Shown here: one piece after another, positions 60,047-64,000 of the stretch
Numbering within the stretch: position 1 is the first letter of the stretch
Layout: every line of letters begins with the position of its first letter
Assembly (NCBI RefSeq): GCF_014217805.1
Contig: NZ_CP055156.1
Location: 5,214,585 to 5,278,584 of the forward strand
DNA: 64,000 nucleotides
Direction of reading: 5' to 3'
DNA from: Adhaeribacter swui
GTDB lineage: Bacteria; Bacteroidota; Bacteroidia; Cytophagales; Hymenobacteraceae
Made by a program: the position numbers and the translations under genes
The notes under the pieces: model-generated
What the model was told of the DNA's origin: nothing
The model's input: the letters and a program-made list of their open reading frames with translations, nothing else
Databases searched by the model: none

Positions 60047-61903
60047 GTGAAACAAGCTTACCTCCGACCTGCCCTGTATTATGGTTTCTGGCTGTTTGTT
60101 GGCCTAATTATTAAAGCTTTATTTTTAGCGTACCAACACACCCAAACCGCTGACCTGAATCCTGTTGAAATTTTAAAAATTTTTGTTAATGGGTTGCGCA
60201 TGGATGCTTCTTTTGCGGCGTACCTGTGCATTTTGCCTTTTTTTTGTTTTTTGCTGGAAACTTTTGAAAAAAGCATCAACCTGAGCAAAGCAGTAACTAT
60301 TTATACGCTGCTCATTATCGTACTTACTTCTATTATATGCCTCGCCGACCTGGAACTGTACAAAGCTTGGGGATTTCGGTTAGATGCTACTCCCCTGCAA
60401 TACCTGAATACGCCCGGCGAAATGATGGCTTCGGTAGCTGCTACGCCTATTTTTTTACTTTCCGGCTTGCTGGTTTTACTAATCGCCTTTTTAATTTTTG
60501 TTTACCTCCGGATAGTTAAACCTCATTTACAGGCAAATTCGCCGGAGCAAGCTTCTATAAAATCTAAAATAATGGCGGCTTGGTGCTTGCTGGTGCTTAT
60601 TGTGCCCATGCGCGGCGGCTTACAACATATTCCGCTAAACCAAAGCGATGTTTATTTTTCTAATAAATTATTCGCCAACCACGCAGCAGTGAATGTACCC
60701 TGGAACGTTTTGTACTCTTTGAACAAGCGCAATCTGGTATCTACTAAAAACCCTTACAATTACCTGGAGCCTAGGCTGGCTAAAAATCTGGTGGATTCGC
60801 TGTACGCGCTGCCGGCTACCGATAAAGATTTATCTCCTTCTATTTTAAAAGTAAACCGGCCGAACGTTTTATTTATTATTCTGGAAAGTTATACGGGTAA
60901 ACTAGTGGGTTGCTTAGGCGGCGAACCTGGGGTTACGCCCAACCTGGACTCGCTGGCGCAACAAGGCTTACTTTTTAAAAATATTTATGCCAGCGGCGAC
61001 CGTAGCGAAAAAGGTTTGGTGGCTTTACTAAGTGGTTATCCGGTGCAAACTACTACCTCTATTATAAAACTGCCGCGCAAAACCGAACACTTGCCACATT
61101 TAAATCTTATAATGAAGGCGCAAGGGTACACCACCAGTTATTATTATGGCGGCGAACTGGCTTTTGCTAATATTAAATCTTATTTGTTAAATGCCGGTTA
61201 CGAAAAGCTGGTAAGTAAATTTGATTTTAATTCCGGTGATTATAACTCTAAATGGGGCGTACACGACCACGTATTATTAGAAAGGTGGTTATCTGATTTA
61301 AAAACCGAAAAACAACCTTTTTTCTCTACTTTATTTACCCTGAGCAGCCACGAACCTTATGATATTCCGATACCGGCTAAATTTCCGGGAACAGATGAGG
61401 CTACCCTTTTTAAAAATTCGATGTATTACACCGATTGGGCCATCGGCAAATTTATACGCGAAGCTAAAAAACAATCTTGGTGGGCTAATACTTTAATCGT
61501 AATGGCTGCGGATCATGGCCACCGCTTTCCGAACGACGACCCAAATTATAAATCCAGTAAATTCCGGATTCCTTTTTTACTTACCGGCGGAGCCCTGAAA
61601 CAAGCATATCCGGCTAACACCTTAATTGGTTCGCAAACCGATATTGTACCCACCGTTTTGCAGCAATTGCAATTGCCGGCAGAGCAGTTTAAGTGGGGCA
61701 AAGATTTATTAAATCCCGCGTCTAAACCATTTGCCTTTTACGTGTTTAACGATGGCTTCGGCTTTGTAACGCCAGCGGGCGTAGTAACCTACGATAACAT
61801 CGCCAAAAAAGTAATTACCCAAGACCCAGGCGTTCCAGAACAACAAATCACCACCGGCAAAGCCTACATGCAGCTTTCTTTCGGCGATTATATTGATAAA
61901 TAG
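60047..61903 (+). CDS. LTA-synthase-family membrane sulfatase/phosphotransferase
   Basis: 618-residue inner-membrane enzyme of the alkaline-phosphatase/sulfatase superfamily. Five N-terminal helices (residues ~8-30, ~50-70, ~82-102, ~128-152 and ~173-190) lead to an extracytoplasmic sulfatase domain. Metal and catalytic marks are ILESYTG (Glu280), the nucleophile region ASGDRSEKG, where Ser320 stands at the position usually Thr, SSHEPYD (His435) and MAADHGHR (Asp489, His490). In Gram-negatives these enzymes transfer phosphoglycerol or phosphoethanolamine to lipids or glycans; the substrate is unknown. The start is GTG 60047 because the next Met (residue 52) would delete the first helix. Confidence 0.88.
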   Translation: MKQAYLRPALYYGFWLFVGLIIKALFLAYQHTQTADLNPVEILKIFVNGLRMDASFAAYLCILPFFCFLLETFEKSINLSKAVTIYTLLIIVLTSIICLADLELYKAWGFRLDATPLQYLNTPGEMMASVAATPIFLLSGLLVLLIAFLIFVYLRIVKPHLQANSPEQASIKSKIMAAWCLLVLIVPMRGGLQHIPLNQSDVYFSNKLFANHAAVNVPWNVLYSLNKRNLVSTKNPYNYLEPRLAKNLVDSLYALPATDKDLSPSILKVNRPNVLFIILESYTGKLVGCLGGEPGVTPNLDSLAQQGLLFKNIYASGDRSEKGLVALLSGYPVQTTTSIIKLPRKTEHLPHLNLIMKAQGYTTSYYYGGELAFANIKSYLLNAGYEKLVSKFDFNSGDYNSKWGVHDHVLLERWLSDLKTEKQPFFSTLFTLSSHEPYDIPIPAKFPGTDEATLFKNSMYYTDWAIGKFIREAKKQSWWANTLIVMAADHGHRFPNDDPNYKSSKFRIPFLLTGGALKQAYPANTLIGSQTDIVPTVLQQLQLPAEQFKWGKDLLNPASKPFAFYVFNDGFGFVTPAGVVTYDNIAKKVITQDPGVPEQQITTGKAYMQLSFGDYIDK

Positions 61904-61918
61904 TCTTTAGTTTTTAGT

Positions 61919-61939
61919 CATAGTCCATAGTCCATAGTC
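61919..61939. repeat. Heptamer tandem repeat (CATAGTC x3)
   Basis: Three exact 7-bp units beginning 16 bases after the stop codon of the sulfatase gene; the sequence before it (TAGTCTTTAGTTTTTAGT) looks like decayed further units. Confidence 0.9.
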
Positions 61940-62111
61940 GATAACTCATATTCTGTAATTTATAGACAACAGATCATAGACCACATTACTATTTTGTTTT
62001 GTGCTTAGAAGTTAGACAAACCTTTACCCCCAAGAGGTTTCTTGTTTCCTATTCTAAAGAACAGCTTTTTATGAAATACTAAAAAAGTAAAATTTTAAAA
62101 TTTAAAATTTT

Positions 62112-62350
62112 ACAAGCCACCCATGCAACAAATAGCTTGAGCCAGGTGCAAAGAACGACGCTAAACTGTTCGAGCGTTCAGCGAGTTTTTAGCGTCTTGA
62201 TTTTTTTGGTTCTTTTTGTATCAAGACAAAAAGAACAAGAAGCGAGCAATGAAACAACTCCAGTAAGCCATCAAAGCTGGTACAGCAGCTATGCGAACGA
62301 TAATCCACTTTATAAATCGTAAGGCACAGAAGTAAATCCGCGCCATAGTG
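62112..62350 (+). repeat. Dispersed structured repeat, copy D (best-preserved hairpins)
   Basis: It has three hairpin elements. GACGCTAAA (62157-62165) pairs with TTTAGCGTC (62188-62196). GTTCTTTTTGT (62209-62219) pairs with ACAAAAAGAAC (62226-62236) around ATCAAG. GTCTTGAT (62194-62201) can instead pair with ATCAAGAC (62220-62227), which excludes the other two. Then come GAGCAATGAAACAACTCCAG, CAGCAGCTATGCGAACGA, and the terminal GAAGTAAATCCGCGCCATAG box (62329-62348). The frame 62137-62322 inside it is not a gene. Confidence 0.85.
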
Positions 62351-62514
62351 TGAGAATAAACCAGCATCAGCCGCAACGAAGTAAAAGATAATTATATCAT
62401 TATAATGCTAACTCCAGTACAAAAAACACGAAAATTCAAAATACAAACCATCTCTAAACATCAAAGGTTTAGATAAATGTACTCCGTAAACTAGGGTCTG
62501 TCATCTAAAATAAG

Positions 62515-62522
62515 TACCTTTG
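62515..62522 (+). promoter_or_regulatory. Bacteroidota -7 promoter box (TACCTTTG) for mtaB
   Basis: Exact TAnnTTTG match, seven bases before the ATG at 62530, again predicting a very short or absent leader. Confidence 0.5.
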
Positions 62523-62529
62523 CGGCGCA

Positions 62530-63855
62530 ATGAAAAAAGTGGCCTTCTATACGTTGGGATGTAAACTGAATTTCTCGGAAACGTCGTCTATTTCCCGGAT
62601 TTTTCAGGAGCGCGGTTTTGAAAAAGTGAATTTTGAAGACCGTGCGGATATCTATGTAATTAATACCTGTTCGGTTACCGACAACGCCGATAAAAAATGC
62701 CGGAAAGTAGTTAAAGAAGCTTTAAAGCATTCTCCGGACGCTTTTATTACCATTGTGGGCTGTTACGCCCAGTTAAAGCCCGAAGAAATCTCGAATATTC
62801 CGGGAGTAGATGCCGTATTAGGCGCTGCCGAAAAATTTCAGTTAGTAGATATTCTGGACGGTTTTGTAAAAAAAGACAAGCCACAAGTACACGCAAGCGC
62901 TATTTCGGAAGCCAATACGTTTCATAATGCTTACTCCATTGGCGATAGAACGCGTACTTTTTTAAAAGTGCAGGATGGCTGCGATTATTCCTGTTCTTTT
63001 TGCACCATACCACTGGCTCGGGGCAAGAGCCGGAGCCAAACCATTAGTTCAGTAGTAAATTCGGCCCAGGAAATTGCGGCATCTGGCGTTAAAGAAATTG
63101 TGTTAACCGGCGTAAACCTCGGCGATTTCGGCATTTTGCCGGGGCAAGGCCGCCAGCAAACATTTTACCACTTAATCCAACAACTAGATCACGAAGTTAC
63201 CCAAATCGACCGGTTCCGGATTTCTTCCATTGAACCTAATTTATTAACCAACGAGATTATCCGTTTTGTGGCGCAATCGCAACGGTTTGTGCCGCATTTT
63301 CATATTCCCTTGCAATCCGGATCGAACAAAATTTTAAAATTAATGCGGCGGCGCTACCAGCGGGAATTATACCGCGAGCGGGTAATGGAAATTAAAAAAG
63401 TAATGCCGCACGCCTGCATTGGCGTAGATGTAATCGTGGGTTTTCCGGGCGAAACCGATGAAGATTTTATCGATACCTATAATTTTTTAAACGAACTCAA
63501 TATTAGTTACCTGCACGTTTTTCCGTATTCGGAGCGGCAAAATACCAAAGCCATCAACTTGCAAGGCAGCGTGCCCTTAGGCGAAAGAAACCGGCGAGCC
63601 AATATGTTGCGCATTTTATCTGAAAAGAAAAAGCGCTTTTTCTACGAACAACACGTGGGTTACGAAACTACCGTATTGTTTGAGGCCGATGTAACCAATG
63701 GCCTGATGGAAGGCTTTACCAATAATTATTTGCGGGTACAGGTGAAATATGATCCTATTCTGGTAAATGAGTTAAAACGGGTTCGTTTAACCGGGGTAAA
63801 CGCGGCAGGTTTAATGGAGGCCGAAGAAGTATACGCGGAAGTATATCAGCATTAA
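62530..63855 (+). CDS. mtaB: tRNA t6A37 methylthiotransferase MtaB
   Basis: 441-residue radical-SAM methylthiotransferase that turns t6A37 of tRNA into ms2t6A. The N-terminal UPF0004 domain binds a 4Fe-4S cluster by Cys11, Cys47 and Cys78 (TLGCKLNFSE, NTCSVTD, VGCYAQ). The radical SAM cluster binds Cys151, Cys155 and Cys158 (GCDYSCSFCTIPLARG). A C-terminal TRAM-like domain is present. TLGCKLNFSE is typical of MtaB, unlike MiaB (TxGCQMN). Full length. It ends at the window edge, overlapping the stop of a convergent gene by a few bases. Confidence 0.95.
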   Translation: MKKVAFYTLGCKLNFSETSSISRIFQERGFEKVNFEDRADIYVINTCSVTDNADKKCRKVVKEALKHSPDAFITIVGCYAQLKPEEISNIPGVDAVLGAAEKFQLVDILDGFVKKDKPQVHASAISEANTFHNAYSIGDRTRTFLKVQDGCDYSCSFCTIPLARGKSRSQTISSVVNSAQEIAASGVKEIVLTGVNLGDFGILPGQGRQQTFYHLIQQLDHEVTQIDRFRISSIEPNLLTNEIIRFVAQSQRFVPHFHIPLQSGSNKILKLMRRRYQRELYRERVMEIKKVMPHACIGVDVIVGFPGETDEDFIDTYNFLNELNISYLHVFPYSERQNTKAINLQGSVPLGERNRRANMLRILSEKKKRFFYEQHVGYETTVLFEADVTNGLMEGFTNNYLRVQVKYDPILVNELKRVRLTGVNAAGLMEAEEVYAEVYQH

Positions 63856-64000
63856 TTAGTGAGTACCGGTAACGCAGATACCGGAGTTTCCGGAATTACA
63901 GGCTGTTTCTCCCGTTCTTTATGTAACCGAAAACGTACCCCAAAAGATAAACTGATTAAGCTGGGATAGCCGGGCACAAAGGTAGTCGAGAAATCCAGTT
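63852..64000 (-). CDS. C-terminal end of a probable outer-membrane barrel protein (partial)
   Basis: Open frame on the minus strand from the window edge, 48 residues, ending at the stop at 63852-63854. The stop overlaps the mtaB end by three bases. The visible sequence starts LDFSTTFVPGYPSLISL, continues SFGVRFRLHKEREKQ, and ends PVSALPVLTN. SLISLSFGVRFRL has the alternating pattern of a transmembrane beta-strand, followed by a short soluble tail. The gene begins beyond the window, so identity is unknown. Confidence 0.5.
   Translation of the reverse strand, partial: LDFSTTFVPGYPSLISLSFGVRFRLHKEREKQPVIPETPVSALPVLTN

Larger units (their letters stand above)
61904..62529. other. Intergenic region with heptamer repeat and repeat copy D
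   Basis: The 626-base spacer starts with CATAGTC repeated three times (61919-61939) just after the stop. An AT-palindrome cluster follows (62090-62112), then repeat copy D, AT-rich sequence, and the mtaB promoter box. I see no gene in it. Confidence 0.7.

Noticed and set aside
62137-62322. 61-codon frame inside repeat copy D
   Set aside because: It crosses the hairpins of the structured repeat and is not preserved in the other copies; frames of this kind in such repeats give spurious hypothetical proteins.
1-64000. tRNA genes, rRNA, CRISPR arrays, IS elements, toxin-antitoxin or phage-defence systems
   Set aside because: None could be supported on reading the spacers and proteins; the only repeats are those listed.

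Overview
The window is a chromosomal segment from a Bacteroidota bacterium, most likely order Cytophagales, family Hymenobacteraceae (an Adhaeribacter-like organism is my best guess from the sequence alone). The clues are a type IX secretion sorting domain, a TonB receptor paired with a DUF4249 lipoprotein, the long form of IspG, type III glutamine synthetase, a CrtA-like carotenoid monooxygenase, TAnnTTTG promoter boxes close to start codons, and AT-rich spacers full of TTTTAAAA palindromes. I see no rRNA, tRNA, CRISPR array, transposase or prophage genes. Most of the content is housekeeping with some accessory genes.

Layout. 1-6 kb: the end of a T9SS cargo protein, a small secreted protein, a PAP2 phosphatase, and the TonB receptor/DUF4249 pair. 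6-16 kb: riboflavin synthase, an exopolysaccharide-initiating sugar transferase, Pcm, an acyl-CoA thioesterase, a possible divergent DNA polymerase III psi subunit, and the leftward run alaS, gatB and a TlpA-like lipoprotein. 16-28 kb: a MerR regulator, DprA, a class IV aminotransferase, an RlmI-type methyltransferase, an SRPBCC protein, tandem DUF421/zinc-ribbon paralogues, a polysaccharide lyase lipoprotein, a 1 kb AT-rich gene-free stretch, an MFS transporter and thyA. 28-37 kb: an RND/MMPL exporter, a tail-anchored coiled-coil protein, an SF1 helicase, a SlyD-like isomerase, an AcpH-like protein, a general stress FMN-binding protein and CrtA. 37-46 kb: secreted and membrane hypotheticals, PBP1A, a c-type cytochrome/PVC-type dehydrogenase lipoprotein and a degenerate alginate-lyase-like protein. 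46-64 kb: leuS, the hybrid kinase plus oxoamine synthase-GNAT module, an MmcQ/YjbR pair, ispG, glnN, an LTA-synthase-like sulfatase, mtaB and the edge of one more gene.

The most interesting locus is 49336-53996. A two-gene leftward operon encodes a fused alpha-oxoamine synthase/GNAT acyltransferase and a cytosolic hybrid histidine kinase, with a small STAS-like protein divergently transcribed. It resembles either a lipid-signal synthase with its sensor (as in CqsA/CqsS) or a one-polypeptide sphingolipid/sulfonolipid synthase with attached signalling. The second main signal is non-coding: four diverged copies of a structured 240-300 bp dispersed repeat at about 1.0, 17.1, 34.3 and 62.1 kb. There are also several long perfect palindromes and short 7-8 bp tandem repeats that sit immediately after stop codons.

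All calls come from reading the sequence and recalling families; no database search was run.
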